From: Anadara kagoshimensis
Lineage: Eukaryota; Mollusca; Bivalvia; Arcoida; Arcidae
DNA length: 64,000 nt
NCBI GenBank assembly: GCA_021292105.1
Contig: CM037862.1
Coordinates: 1,124,501 to 1,188,500, forward strand
Reading direction: 5' to 3'
Below the pieces are notes generated by a model. That model ran no database searches. It was not told the DNA's origin and saw only the letters and a list, made by a program, of their open reading frames with translations. Made by a program: the position numbers and the translations under genes. Below, piece by piece: positions 1-12,600 of the stretch (within the stretch, counting starts at the first letter, position 1; every line of letters starts with the position of its first letter).

Positions 1-237
1 ATGAATGGGATATACCGGTACTCATAATACTTGTATGCATGTATTGTGGTTTTAACATTTTCTTTGATTGTTTTAATTTTTATGTTATAATGTATCTGAC
101 AATACTAATGGCTAGAAATAATGATTTTTTTCTGCAGATTTATAAGTAGCAAGGACAATATTCAATAGAATATGGAATATTAATTTCATTTTACAAATTT
201 GAAAATCTAATCAAGCCTTTTACTTTTTATAATTCAG

Positions 238-3200
238 ATTAATAAGATTAGTTGGTCATAAACTTAAAGAGATTGGTGCCCTGACCCATCCATTACGAGC
301 AGAGAAGAATAAAGATGTGATAGAAGGGGCCCATACATTGACAAGAGTAGAAGATCTTCTGGAGGCCTGTTTCTCTGCTTTAAATCATTTTACAGGTAAT
401 ATATAACAAACTTCACAGGTCAAGGTTTCACAATTATTTCTTGACTAAGATTTTCCTTAACTTAAATCTGACAAATTTAAGATCTGAATAATTTTATTAG
501 TTTTTCAAGATAATCATGAATTTATGTTGTAAATTGGAAGGTAACACTTGGCTTATTACCTCCAAAAGTTGTCAGATTTTAGCTATCCAAAATCTTAGTG
601 AGGGAATGATTGTGCAACTAAGGACTGGTCATACATAAAAACCACTTTACAAGCTATGTTAATTATATACATAATACTCACAAATCACATGATTTTAATT
701 TATCACAAAATTCCTTAGTTATGTTTGATTTTATATATTAATGGGGATCGCCTGAGTGTACCATGTGATACCCCATAATGTTTCTGCAAAACAACTATTT
801 CCATCAGAGACGGAATCTCTTCAGTTCACATTTTCCAGTAAAAATTATGTTACTTTGGGAAAATTTTACGTAAATATTTTCCAAAACATTCCAGAGTATT
901 GATCATGTGGTACGCTGGTTAAATTCATTGTTATCAATCACAGAACAGTCAGGTTCATATTTGTAACAATGGTGCTCTTTGTCTGTCACCAACTAGGTTT
1001 CAATTCCGCCCAGCCAGATTCTAATTTAGAAAGTTTGTCAGTTCAATTGCTGTTAGTGATTTTCTCCAGGCCTTCTGGTTTCCTCTACCATTATAAGTGA
1101 AATACTCTTGACTTGGTTCTGAAACACAATTATTGCACTCCACCCCATCACATATGAATGTATCCACTGTTTGCAATTCACTTTTGAATACATGTTTAGT
1201 TTATTTGCATATAGAATCGTTGAATTGAAATCCAATATTTGGTACATATCATAACAGTTATGCCTAACTTTTTTAATTTAATTTATTTTACACTTTTGCA
1301 CAAATTAACCAGTGTTTGATTTTGCATTTTGTTTGCAGTTCCTAAAGATGGTAAATATCTAGATCCTCCAATGTCTAATTGTAAATCAGAATCTGTGATA
1401 TCCTTGTAATCTTACTAAAGTCGTACTTATTATTTAGTGTAGTTAGATGTAGAGATGTTCATAACCACCCACCCTCCCGTTTTTTTATCAGGATGGCTTC
1501 CTCTGCAGAACTAATAAGTGTCTTACAGAATCAGCAACATTTCCTGTTGAAATGGCACATTGATTCTCTCCCACTGAGTTAATTTTACATTAATCAAAAA
1601 CAAAAACACTAACCCATGTCTGAATCACAAACCAGAAGCAAAGTAAAAACTTTGAAACTGACAACATTTGAACCTCAACCAGGGAAGTGGGGCCGGATGC
1701 TCCAGAAGAGTAAGCACTTTCTATTATGACAAAAATAAAGATGTCATTTGCATGGAGCGTGTAATTAATATAGAAACATAACAGTTTTGATGCATAGAAG
1801 GGTTCTGATGTTTTACTGTGCCAAACCATAATAAGTTTTATTTCCAGTAATGATAACATGATTTGATATTCCCAGCCCCTGGCCATTAGGATTTGTTTCT
1901 ATCAAATATTTGTTTAAATTTAAAACAAAAACATGTGACATGAAAACAAGAGTTTTTTTTTACAAATTACACCAATAGAGCCTCTCCATGCTCTCATGGA
2001 AATCTTTCAAAGGGAGATAACTACATTCAATAGTGGCTCATAACAATATCTATAACATAAATATCTTGCATCTTGATCATAAGTTATCCAGTAGTAGATC
2101 TTTTAAAAATTGTGATGATTATATTTGAAGCCATAAAAAGGAATGATACTCAGACTTTAGTAGACCATAGATATAGCACACATCTAACTTTAATTTATGT
2201 AGCACACAATTAACTCATTCTAGTTAGGTTTTAATGATACTGTTTCATAGTTAGTATAATAAAATCACATTTCAAGTTTCTAATAAATACACTGACTTAG
2301 CTCACATGCACTAAGACATAACATCTACTAGTATTATCATTTCTTTATATTGCACTCATTTATTATTAGGGTGAATGCGTTGGCCCAGTGGTTAAGGTGT
2401 TAGCCTTTAGCTACAAGGTGTCTCATAGCTATGATGTGTCCAACCGTTGTCAATCTCAACGGAGAAAAGTTTTTTAATGTTATCCTTTACTGATTGGCTC
2501 AGTACCAGAATAATGAACTAATTATAGTTTGATGTTCATATGCAGCACTGCAAGTGTCCTAGCGCTCTGAAGGTTACAGCCATAAGTGTTTTACAATGCA
2601 GACCAGAAACACTTGGCAAAATTTAGTTATTAATGTAACCAGGAAATTTCCTTTGTTCAAATCATACAAACTTAGTACAAATGGTAGTATATAATAAATG
2701 TTGTCATTATCAATATTGCTGTTGTTATTATTGTTGTATATAAAGGTGTTTGAGTAAGTGTTCATAATGTTGGAATGATTTCTAATTGTTGTTTAAAATG
2801 AGGCATGCAGTAGGTTACCATACAAAACATTTACAGAACCCTGACTACTGGAAATAGCTGTTATAGCGTCAAACACTCTCAATCACACTTTGATAAGTAC
2901 ATCAAATACCATATGGATATCTTTGTCAATATTTGATCCAAATATGTTGTCTTGACCATCCCTCAAATTGGAAAACCCTGGTATTAAAATAGACTTCATT
3001 GTCAAAGCACTTTGAAGTTTTCTTAGATATTTATTTTAGTTTAACTTTATAACATCTGAGGTTTAACATTGAGAAAGTAAAACAGCAAAAATCATGTTTT
3101 AAAAGTTTGACAGGATTATAATCAGACTCACATGTGTGATAGACATGTTAATCAGTCTCTCCCCTTTCAAGGTTTATGACACATATACTGTATAGCCTGC

Positions 3201-6200
3201 TATAGCATCCATCTCTGTAAAGAATAATGAAAACCGTTCTGAAGTCTCGATCCCCAATGCATTATACCGGCACTATATAACAACCCTCTATATAAAGTCC
3301 ACCTGTCTATTTTGATTAGAGACTTCCCATTTTGGTCCCAAATGGTCTCTGGACCTGTCTATAAAGACCACAATTTTCATCATATCTCTTATAATTTTAT
3401 AATATCTAATAGATTTTGTAATAATTACTGTATAAGTATTTATTTTGGCTGTGTATTAATATTGGCGCTTTTGGCGGTAAAATAATTTCCGCCAATATTA
3501 ATACACTCCAACATTAATACCAGTCAATATTTCTCAACACCAAATTTAATACCCATCAGCAATAAATACAGACGAACTGACGAAAGACAGCCAGACGGCC
3601 GACTATGCTCATCAACCACAATCACTGACAACTACACACGTTTTATTTATTTATTTATTCAGTAAACATTCTATTCTAATCTATTTAATAAAACATATTA
3701 TTAGTACTAAAAATTGTCTCATAGAAGTCATTAAAACTCGCATATGGTAAAAACTGTGTCATGCGTCATTGATTAAAACTCGGTAAAAATCCTGATCAGT
3801 TAGATAAACTTTGTTAGATAAACAATATGATAAACTTTACTCGCGTCCGTTTGTGACTGCTTGAGTAATGCAAGCACCTGAGAAACTTTCTAGAATTATA
3901 TCTGAACGTTTTGCTAAGTTAGTGAACACACGGACAAGCCAAGCAGCGTGAACATGTTTAACAGCTGACATCCTAAGATCGATAGACTTAATAATATCTT
4001 CGACTTCCGATCCGTTTTTTAATCCATTGACTACTTTATCGGAATACCAAGATTGAAACTCCGACTTCAACATATCCTTAAATGATTTATTAACATGTTG
4101 GTCCATTGGTTGTAAGTGATCAGTACAGTTGGCTGGCACAAACAAAACAACAATATTTGCCCTCTTAAGTGCGTTTAAAACTTTTTCACTCTGGTGGGCC
4201 TTGAAAACATCAAACAAAACTAGTGCTTTCTGTGTTTTCGGGAGCCTTTGTAATTTCCTTTGCTCCTTTACATACGGAACAATAATTCTCTGGACATAAC
4301 TACAAAATATAAAATAAAAACATTTTGATTCATTTGGCCAGGTGACAATTACGGGTAATAATTGTCGTTATCAATCAACAGGAGCGAATCAATCAATAAT
4401 GAATAGGCGTGACAATTTATCAATAAACTAGCAAGCTAATATACCTCCATGTCAATCAATACCAGTTAATGAGTAGGTGTGGCAGTTTGTAAAATTTCAA
4501 CCAATGACAATAAAGTTACAGCAAGCTAATATATCTCCATGTCAATCAATACCAGTTAATGAGTAGGTGTGGCAGTTTGTAAAATTTCAGCCAATGACAA
4601 TAAATTACAGAGTTTTGCACACGGAAACACGTGGCCTTATTGTCAATCAAGGAAGATCAAGGGGACGGAAACATTGTACTCTCTCTCTCTCTCTCTCTCT
4701 CTGACATTAATAAATAGATCAGACTTACCGCTCCTGTGTATCTGAGTTTGACCAGTGATTGTCGCTGTGATGGATGTCCCAATCATCCGGGAATTTATAT
4801 TTTGCATGACATGCATCAGTTTTTCCTTCGTAAAGGATCTGCGGTGGTAACAAATCTCCTGCTTGAGTACCACACATTACAGCTGTGATTTGTCGTTTAT
4901 CCTTGAGTCCAGTAATAGGAACTTGTTTAGCTCCGCATTGTTCCATAGTCCATTCCCCTACGGGGATGATATTAACTCCAGTCTCGTCATAATTCAAAAT
5001 AAGTTCATCTGGAATTCCATGTCGTTTAACAACACCGGTAATTTCATTTTGAAATTTAGATTTTTTTTCTTCAAAGTCGGACGGCAAAGTCTTTACATTT
5101 TTCGTACCTTTGCGCTTAGTAAAACCAATTCTACGTAAAAATGATTGAGCCCAAGATTTATTAATTTCTATCCAACCACCGTTGTCAGAAAGCAAAGTTT
5201 TGTCATGATGGATGACTATTCCTTTAGCTATGCCCATTGCGATCTGAGAATTGATTACACCACCTGCATCTCTCATTTTTTTGACATAATCAGACACCAT
5301 AGAATCATATTTGCCCAATAAAACTGGCCTCCCTTGATCACCTTTTGGTAACAGTTTTAATTTTTGTTGCAATGTTTTGCTGCGTTCCCGAAGATAAGAA
5401 CGTCTAATGTTACGAACAGTACTTTCTGATACCATTACATCCAACTTTGTACTAAATTTCCGTGCAGTTTTCATAACACCATTTTCCAAAGCACTTTGTC
5501 CGATTTCACATCTGATTTCAGGTGAGTAAGAATTGTACTCTCCCCTCTTTCTTTTAGCAGCTCCCGTAGATTTAGACAAATACTTATTTACGCTGTCAAT
5601 TAACGCTCTTTTTTCAGGCGTTGTCTCTTGTGAGGGGTCTGGTAAATTTTTCACCGGTGTCAGATATCTTAACATCTTGGCTGACAAACTTAATCTAATA
5701 TTTTAGAACGTGAATTCATTATATCTACTGCAATTCAAAATCAGTCATGTAGATAAATTCATTAATACACCTGAGTCACGTGTGTTTGTTCTATGTAGTA
5801 AAGGTGATAACTGTTAAGACTTGACCAACAAGATTTAATTTATATTAGCTCACCTGTCTAAGAGGACACGGTGACAGCGCCAATATTTATACACGCTAAA
5901 TGTTTGATACCCTCGGGAGCGCCAAATATAATACACGCTAATATAAGTACTTATACAGTATAAACCTAGTATTTTTTATATTATTTACTAATTTGATTAT
6001 ACTGACGTTTTGTCGTTGTTCTTTTAGGTCAGTTGATAGCACATGTCAGTTGGGGGTGTCCACAATCTAAATCTGGCATCGATGTCTCGGGATTCCGAGT
6101 GTTAATAGACGGTAAACAATATGGTAGTCCAATGCATGATGGGATAAATACTGTCAGAATTAAGGTAAACATGGTTTTATAATGTTATCAAACATTTTCA

Positions 6201-9200
6201 GACTTACATAATTATGATGCCAGATATGGGCTGATAAAAATGTGTTATGACTTAACCTGATTTATCCTGAAATTTTTCTGTTGCAAAAATTGTCAAACAA
6301 AATCCTATAATTACTAAGTTTTTGTGGGTCCACTTTGGTCATCATATCTAATACATGTAATATTCATTTGATGAAAAAGGAAAAATTAAGCTAGGTTTTA
6401 TATCAAGATTCATGTTTTTGCATGGAGAGAATGTTCTTAATTTTTTATTAAATAACTGATAAGCTGAAAAAATAGAAAATACCCAGTACCAGAACAAGAT
6501 ACTTTTTTCTCCATTAATTGACTAATATATAATGTTGTATATATTCTCATACTTATTATATAATATCATTTTGGCACTATAGTGCCCCGAGCAGGTTGGA
6601 GTCCAAACAAGACAAGATGCATGCCAATATTTTTTTAAGAGAAATTGTATAATTTGACTGTATTTTATGTTACAGCTTGGTATGCAGCAGCCAGTATATA
6701 AACTGTCTATGTTATCACTAACAGACAAACCACAAGGAGCCAGTGAGGAGTCTAATGTTGTAGAACTTAACTCGGAAATATTCCGTCCCTTCTCATTCTA
6801 CTGTTATCATAGCATTCACGGGAAAGATGTCATGTGAGTAGTCAAGTTTAAATACTTTAAAGAAATTATGATGCAATTCTAATCCAATCATTTTTGTAGC
6901 AAGCATCACCATGTAGATCTCATTTTAAAGTCTCACAGTAAAGTCTACATTTTATAGTCAGAACTCTTCAAATGCAACACAGTCAAATGCAACACAGTTA
7001 TCTTCTAATTTATACTTTGGTAATGTCTATATAATTACTTTTCTGCCAAGATTTAAACTTCATGAAACTAGACCCCTAACACATTTCAATTTTGCATTAC
7101 TACACACTTGATTTGTGTGCATCATCTGCAGCCATCTTAAAATAAAACTTGTTGAACATGGTAATGTTACATGTTCACAGACACAACAGTCTAGCTCATC
7201 TCAATTATTAATTGAATATCTTGACATATTAATAAATTACATGTATATAACTTAGATTATTTAAAGTAAACATTTAAAAAAATCTAAATCAAAACAGTTT
7301 TGTTGAGAATTTCTAAAACTGTTTAACCTTTTATTTTAGGTGGCCACATCAAGGTTGTTGTCAGTATCAAGATTCTATTGCCTATGAAAGACAGTTAGCA
7401 AAGAAGTTAGCCAATCAGGGTTTACTAAAACGTAAAGTCCCGCCTCCATCCTGTAGTTTATTGGACGTTTTTGACGGAGAGTACAAACCGCTATTAGGAA
7501 CACATAATAAACAATTCGCTACAGCTATACTATTCTGGACTCCATGGTGAGTTGTTATTTATTTATTTATTATTGTTTTTTTAATTTAAATAAAAATTTA
7601 TTATATATATAATATATTGATTGTCTTAAACATAGCTAATTTATATTATGTCTTATTCTATGTTTCTGTATTTTACCAGGTGTATTTCATCACAGAAATC
7701 CATGGCAAACTTTGCCAGATTTGCCAGAGAAACAGCTTCGGAGGTAAGAATCACCCTTTTTAATGTCATCATAAAAAATTCTGAACTTTTTTTGCCATAG
7801 AAACCATTCTTCTGTCATTTTCAAAGTTTATATCAACTGATTGCTTAAAAAAGAAGAAGAAAAAGGAAACATGATTACTTCTTAGCTCATTCTGTTATTT
7901 GAATCTGTATATATAAATAGATAAAGACCACCTGGCCGTGGTGGCCTAATGGATAAGAGGACGGTCTTCAGATCCAGGGTCTCTTACTGCTGTAAGTTTG
8001 AGTCCAGCTTCGACCACATGTGGGAAAGTGAATGTTCCTTGCCGTTGGCCTTTCCTGATTCACCTGGTATCAGTATAATGGACTGGGGAGCGGTACACTT
8101 GTCTGCCGCGTACTGACTCTGTGAGCTAGCATGTTAAAGTTGCCCTGAGTGTGCACTAGTACAAGGCAGACCATACAACACACTTGCACTTCACATGCAT
8201 ATACAATATTCTTCATAGATTAATCCATAGAGATTAATAAAATAGTTCTCTTTGCGAATAGCTGAAAAATTGCTGATGTGAGGTTAAGCAACATTCAACC
8301 AACCAATGTTCATAAATGCTACTTTAATTGGTCCTTATTAACAGTTTTGACAATTGGTAGAGTATTCTTAACCATTGTAATTGACAAAGATTGACCAAAC
8401 ATTTTATATTATTTCAGTATAACTTTATTGCTGTTACTTGTGGAGTAAATGCCACTCTAGCAAATGAGAGGAAACAGTTGATCCATGATATTACGTCCAA
8501 TGGGTGGCGAGAAGACCGTACTATCTGGCACTGTACTAGTCAGTGTGCTTCAGCTATCCACGAGGCCACCAATGGAAGGTGGAAGAACACTACAGCAGGT
8601 AAACATCTTAATCCTAACTCATCACTACTACCCGCATCAACATATCAATGGTTGGGTACAAGCTTACTTAACACTTTAGCTTGTAAATTTTTGGCTGTAC
8701 ATGTGTTAATTAAGGATATGGAGTGAAACATCACCAGGGTATTGCTTTTGCAATATCATTATTGTGGGTGTTGCTGGTGTCTATTTATCACTGTCAACCT
8801 TATTCCAAGTTTTTTAAATTCAATCATACTCTCCCATCAAGTTTGTAAGTTTAATCATTCCTAACCAGGATGTTATATACATGTGATAGTGTTTCCCAGA
8901 TGTCCATTTTATAAGCGGTTTGAGAGGACAAACTATATGTTACATAACTGGCAGACTGAGCAAAAACAGCTGGTTGTCAAGTAGTGGGTTTACCCATGTG
9001 ACATCATAAAAGCACTGTAAAGCTATCAAAAATTGCTTGTCAAACTCTTTTTCATAGGAGGTACATTTGTTGATGGTTGTAGTTATAAAATAAAACCGGA
9101 TACTTTATTACTTTTTACTTTATTTTTGCATTTACACCTAACGTATGTTACAGACTAAGTACTTTCATTTATGATTTAATTATAGAAGATTTGGAGTTAA

Positions 9201-11018
9201 ACTTAATTTTGTTAATTTATTTTAGGCCCAACAAAGAAGCCAGACCTAGATAATGAGAAGTACATGGACCTGACAGAATTACTGGGTATAGCTGGTGTAC
9301 CTACATTCCTGTTCTTACATCAAGATGGTAAGTGAACTTATATAACTAGAAATAACTATGGCTCTTCAAGCACCTGTCATCATGTAAAGAAACTCAATTA
9401 TGTCTTTTTAAAGAAAACAATACTGGTTTTAATGCTAGCACATGAAAGGTTCATCATGCACAATTTAGTTATGTCTACAAATTATTATGATTATTCTAGT
9501 TTACGGAACAATAATTACTGACCTCAAATGTAGAGGGAAGTTAACTAAATCTTTATTGTTACAAGTGCATTCAAACTTGTCTTAATGGTCACCTCTATAT
9601 ACTAGGGTCAACTGCTTTTAAAGGCCAGTGAAATTTTATTCCAACACCCATTATTCAGGTTATTTAAACCTGTATACAGTCAAACCTGTCTATAAAGGCC
9701 ACACAAGGGATCCAGTAAAAATTACCTTTATCAACAGGTGGCCTTTATATACAGGTTCAAATAATATGAATAAGAACAATTGGGATACAATTCTTTTGGC
9801 CTTTATAAGCAGGTGACCTTTATATAGAGGTGACCTTTAAGGCAGGTTGGACTGTATATATACGGGCCACTTGTTTTATAGGTTCTCTTGGTTGACCTTT
9901 ATAGACAGGTTTAACTGTAAATAAACCATACCAATTAGTAAGAACCTAAGCTACTATGATCATATTAAAACAAGTGCTGTCAATTTTGGTAAATATGAAT
10001 CCTGCAGCATTTCTAAATTGATTTTATATTTGATTCCAGGTTACATATCTTGGCATGGACGATACAGTGCTTTTGACTACGCATCCTTCGCTGCTTTTAT
10101 GAGACATACATTTGCCGAGGTTCTTGGTTTACCCTGTCCCGTGTTTAAATGTGATTGTTGTAAAAATGATACCAATGTAGAAGATGAACTTATAGGTAAG
10201 TCACATTTTTAAACCCCCTCTGGCTTACCTCTGTCCATCCGTCCAAAACAAAAAAACAGTTTTCTCAGCAACTACTAAACACAACCATTTAAAGTTTTGT
10301 ATGTGAGTTCATTATGAGGTCCCCTACTGCAAGAACTGATTTCAAGTCTGCCAATTTTGTTCAGATTAGACATATTGTGAGTTTTACTTTGTGTTCAGTT
10401 TCACTGTAAAATTAATTAAAACATTCAGGATGCTATCATTTCTTAATTGTGCCACTACTTTTTAAAATTGAACAAATTCATTATTCCCTGAGTTACACTT
10501 TTATTTAGTTTAATTACAATCCTAACATTCTGTCCACCATGTTTGATATGATTTTATATAGCACTTTAATGTTTGTTTATATAACTTATATTTGATTAAT
10601 GGAAAAAATAACATATCTTGTGACAGATTCTAGTTACTTTTCAACTAAAAGCTAATATGAATACATTTTGTTTATTTTAGAACCAATTCTGAAAATTGTT
10701 CATGACACACCCACTAGAAGTGCAACCATGAAATTAACATCACAAAAGGAAAAGAGAGCAGACAGTCCCGGTCACATATCGCTACAGGACCAACATAAAT
10801 ACGCTGATGAACAAACTGTAGAGAGACTCTTCTTACCCAGAAAACAAAGTCCAAGGAGGAAGAAAAAGACATCTAAAATAACTGTAAATCAACGACCTTA
10901 CTCCGCTTCCACATACGTCCAACTACTGAAAAGTCCTTACATGCAAAAAGTTGTGCCTTCACCAAAAGCTTTGAATAAATTACTGAGACCCATGAGTGGT
11001 GGTCCCAGACTGGGCTAG
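238..11018 (+). CDS. FN3 + thioredoxin-like domain protein, 3' ten exons (5' end outside window)
   Basis: Exons: 238-395, 1339-1350, 6028-6164, 6676-6833, 7340-7546, 7680-7743, 8418-8598, 9226-9327, 10040-10195, 10681-11018 (TAG at 11016). All have AG/GT borders and matching phases; the visible part is 503 residues. The first codon is split with an upstream exon, so the start is missing. Residues about 57-130 look like an FN3 sandwich (HVSWG, GFRVLIDGKQYG, SNVVEL). About 205-365 look like a thioredoxin fold: beta strand plus WTPWCISS at the active-site position, and GVPTFLFLHQDG matching the cis-proline loop. The site is CxxS rather than CxxC, so dithiol redox activity is doubtful. Residues 131-200 are Cys/His-containing (CCQYQ). 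The C-terminal 110 residues are basic and low-complexity (SPRRKKKTSK). I do not recognise the orthologue; the FN3 part resembles RIM-binding-protein FN3 repeats, but this is weak. The domain calls are inference from motif and pattern. Confidence 0.85.
972..1140 (+). mobile_element. Degraded tRNA-derived SINE, family C
   Basis: A box-B-like core (TAGGTTTCAATTCCG) is followed by a body with GATTCTA..AAAGTTTGTCAG and TTTTCTCC, and a tail TATAAGTGAAATACTCTTGAC. The same body and tail occur at 17935-18180 (plus) and 14325-14515 (minus). Old, diverged copy inside an intron. Confidence 0.5.
1339..1350 (+). other. Predicted 12-nt microexon (VPKD-type insert)
   Basis: A TTTGCAG acceptor is followed by 12 bases and a GTAAAT donor. 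The preceding exon (238-395) ends in phase 1 and the next (6028) enters in phase 1, so these 12 bases can be kept or skipped without a frame change. With it the junction reads ...HFT-VPKDG-QLIAH; without it, ...HFT-G-QLIAH. If the donor is ignored, the reading frame runs on to TAA near 1409, giving an alternative truncated 3' end. No transcript evidence is available here. Confidence 0.5.
1596..1740. repeat. Interspersed repeat, family E
   Basis: Contains CCCATGTCTGAATCACAAAC, then AGCAAAGTAAAAACTTTGAA and CCAGGGAAGTGGGGCCGGA. The same block recurs near 27930-28125 and 39862-40085, with partial copies near 59340 and 61775-62085. Probably a non-autonomous DNA element, since the 39862 copy is palindromic. 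Confidence 0.5.
2376..2530 (+). mobile_element. Truncated, decayed SINE with tRNA-like head
   Basis: TTGGCCCAGTGGTTAAGGTG matches a tRNA box A region. Downstream ATTGGCTCAGTACCAGAATAA resembles the body of the family A SINEs (TGGTATCAGTATAATGGACT at the equivalent place). The box B is mutated. Confidence 0.45.
3837..5675 (-). CDS. pogo/Tigger-like transposase, two exons
   Basis: Exon 1 is 5675-4729 and exon 2 is 4299-3837; the intron (4300-4728) has a GTAAGT donor and a TTTTGTAG acceptor. Joined product 469 residues, uninterrupted. I start at ATG 5675; the frame is open 12 bases further up only through a TTG. Residues about 45-100 form a helix-turn-helix DNA-binding region. About 110-195 resemble the second, CENP-B-like HTH (GRPVLLGKYDSMV ... 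WAQSFLRRIGF). The DDE_1 catalytic domain follows, with acidic residues D230 (NYDETG), D346 (LVLFDVFKAH) and D382 (LQPMDQ), a DD35D spacing. Splicing joins WSNSDTQER to YVQRIIVPYV, the continuity expected in this family. The enzyme would bind the element ends and catalyse cut-and-paste at TA. Whether it is active is not known. Confidence 0.92.
4431..4608. repeat. 90-bp tandem duplication inside the transposase intron
   Basis: GCAAGCTAATATA starts at 4431 and again at 4521, and the copies are nearly identical through AATTTCARCCAATGACAATAAA. A more diverged third copy may precede them (about 4370-4430). Confidence 0.8.
4679..4702. repeat. (CT)n microsatellite
   Basis: About 12 CT dinucleotides just downstream (in transcription sense) of the transposase intron donor. 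Confidence 0.9.
7933..8306 (+). mobile_element. Full-length tRNA-derived SINE, family A
   Basis: The head has box A GTGGCCTAATGGATAAG and a box-B-like AAGTTTGAGTCC. The body has ACCACATGTGGGAAAGT, CTGGTATCAGT and CTAGTACAAGGCAGACCATA. The tail has GATTAATCCATAGAGATTAA and ends in GTTAAGCAACATTCAACCAA. A second, closely similar full copy lies at 51953-52325. It sits in the intron between exons 7680-7743 and 8418-8598. Confidence 0.85.
9675..9858. mobile_element. MITE, family 1
   Basis: About 180 bp with terminal inverted repeats: ACAGTCAAACCTGTCTATAA on the left, and GGCAGGTTGGACTGTA on the right. Internal repeats of the GGCCTTTATAxACAGGT type make much of it palindromic. Related copies are at 38216-38399 and 53998-54186. 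Lies in an intron. Confidence 0.75.
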
Positions 11019-11072
11019 CTCCAAATTAACTGAGACCCATGAGTGGCAGTCCAAGACTGGATTAACTCCTTA
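10983..11072 (+). repeat. 47-bp imperfect tandem duplication across a stop codon
   Basis: CTGAGACCCATGAGTGG starts at 10983 and again at 11030. The first copy encodes the last residues and the TAG; the second lies in the 3' UTR with several substitutions. Confidence 0.75.
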
Positions 11073-11187
11073 TTAAGTCATAATATACTGTTGATATAGA
11101 CATTGTGATATGTGTGATATAGACTGGTGATAGAGGAGATGGTGTCAACTGTCGTATGAGAGTGATAGGAACACTGTGATATACAAA

Positions 11188-11193
11188 AATAAA
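11188..11193 (+). terminator. Candidate polyadenylation signal of the FN3/Trx-like gene
   Basis: First AATAAA hexamer after the stop codon, 170 bases downstream. Further hexamers follow (for example near 14150), so longer 3' UTRs are possible. Confidence 0.4.
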
Positions 11194-11727
11194 CTTTGGA
11201 CTTTAGTAGTTTTATAGAGCAGAAAGTGACATGTGTATATTATGTGAAAAGATAATATATTTATAATTTTTAGGAATACACAGTGTTTTGCTAAATAATG
11301 CATCCTACCTAACAGAACTAACATTTAGAACTTTTAGATATTTTAAATTTTGTTGACTTTTAAATTTATATAGTCCTTAAAGTTAGATTTTAAAATAAGA
11401 AGTCCTGTTCTTTGTCAGACTGTGGTATGCTATATGTGGTTATTTTAAGGAATTTTATTATGTTTACAACGTCAAGTAAGAACCTTTTTGTGTTTACTAT
11501 TAATTCAAATTTTACTGTAGTGCTGCTGTATAAAGGTAGAATAAAACATAGAGATATACTGGTGTACGGTATTCAAATTATGATAAAAATTATTGGCCTC
11601 ATCAATACTGTAGTCTAGATTTTGAAACTTAATAGACATTCTTGTTCATCTAGTTGGTAATTGACTACCAGAATTTTATAGACAAAATACACCAATATAA
11701 CAGTAAATTTTTGTCTGAAAAAAACAT

Positions 11728-12600
11728 ATACAGTCCAACCTGTGTTAAAGGCCACCTCTATATAAGGGCCACCTGTCTATAAAGGGCACTTTCAATTCCT
11801 CCCAAGCCATTTTACTCTTTATTTAACCTCTATATAAGGGCCACTGTTCAACTGAGCCAGAGGCCACCCTATTTTAGTACAAAATGGCTCATGAACCTGT
11901 CTATAAAGGCCACTTTTTATTCCTTTTTTGGCAAGTTTTGTAATAGTTTCTAAAAATTTATACAAAAATGTTAAGCCATGTAGTTTTTTTAAAAATCTTG
12001 AAGCTAAAATTAGATTTTAAACATTGATTATTTAACTTTAAACCATTGATCATTAAACTAAGTACATATAACCAAATCTGTATGTTGATAAAAAAAGAAT
12101 TTTTAAAAATTATGTTTTTGAGACTTTTTTAAAAACTTAAAAAAATTCTTAAATCATTTATCCTCATGTCAACAAATGAAGCCATAAAGCACTGAGGATA
12201 GATTATTACTCATTATTATTTATGATACCTATACTATTTTCTATTGTTTTCATTACTGGTTCCTACCTATTAAAGAAAACATGTCTTTATTTAAGATATG
12301 TGTATATACTTGGTGGTTTTTATGGGGTTTTTTTTCAAAGATTGACAAATAGTGTGGTCAGAAGATTTTTCTTTAATTGTTTTCAAAGAAATTATTCTGT
12401 TAAAATTAGCTAATGCTTTTTTTGTAACAGAAATTTTAACAAATAAAATAAATAAATTAGAACTGCTCACTATTTTTCCAACTAATATTTATATTGATGT
12501 CATAACTGGATTTACAAACCTCTATATAAAGGCCACCTGTCCATAAGGGCCACTTTTGCAACTTCCCCCGAGTGGCCCTTATAGACAGGTTAGACTGTAT
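11728..12600. mobile_element. Larger, diverged block bounded by family 1 MITE ends
   Basis: Starts with ACAGTCCAACCTGTGTTAAA and ends with AGACAGGTTAGACTGTATTG, with several internal CTATATAAGGGCCACCTGTC blocks near both ends. AT-rich filler lies between. It may be one longer element or two neighbouring copies. Confidence 0.5.

Larger units (their letters stand above)
3428..5958 (-). mobile_element. Complete pogo-type (Tc1/mariner superfamily) DNA transposon
   Basis: About 2.53 kb, bounded by TA target-site duplications (3426-3427 and 5959-5960). The termini are inverted: CTGTATAAGT at the left and ACTTATACAG at the right. Similarity continues inward for about 45 bp to a TTGGCGC motif on both arms. 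It carries one transposase gene on the minus strand and sits inside an intron of the FN3/Trx-like gene, opposite to host transcription. Clean termini, an intact TSD and an open transposase suggest a recent insertion. Confidence 0.88.

Noticed and set aside
1590..1886. 98-codon minus-strand open frame
   Set aside because: Lies over a family E repeat in an intron; no protein-like pattern.
5685..5687. TTG as the transposase start, 12 bases upstream of the ATG
   Set aside because: The frame is open there, but animals rarely start at TTG and the ATG at 5675 keeps all domains.
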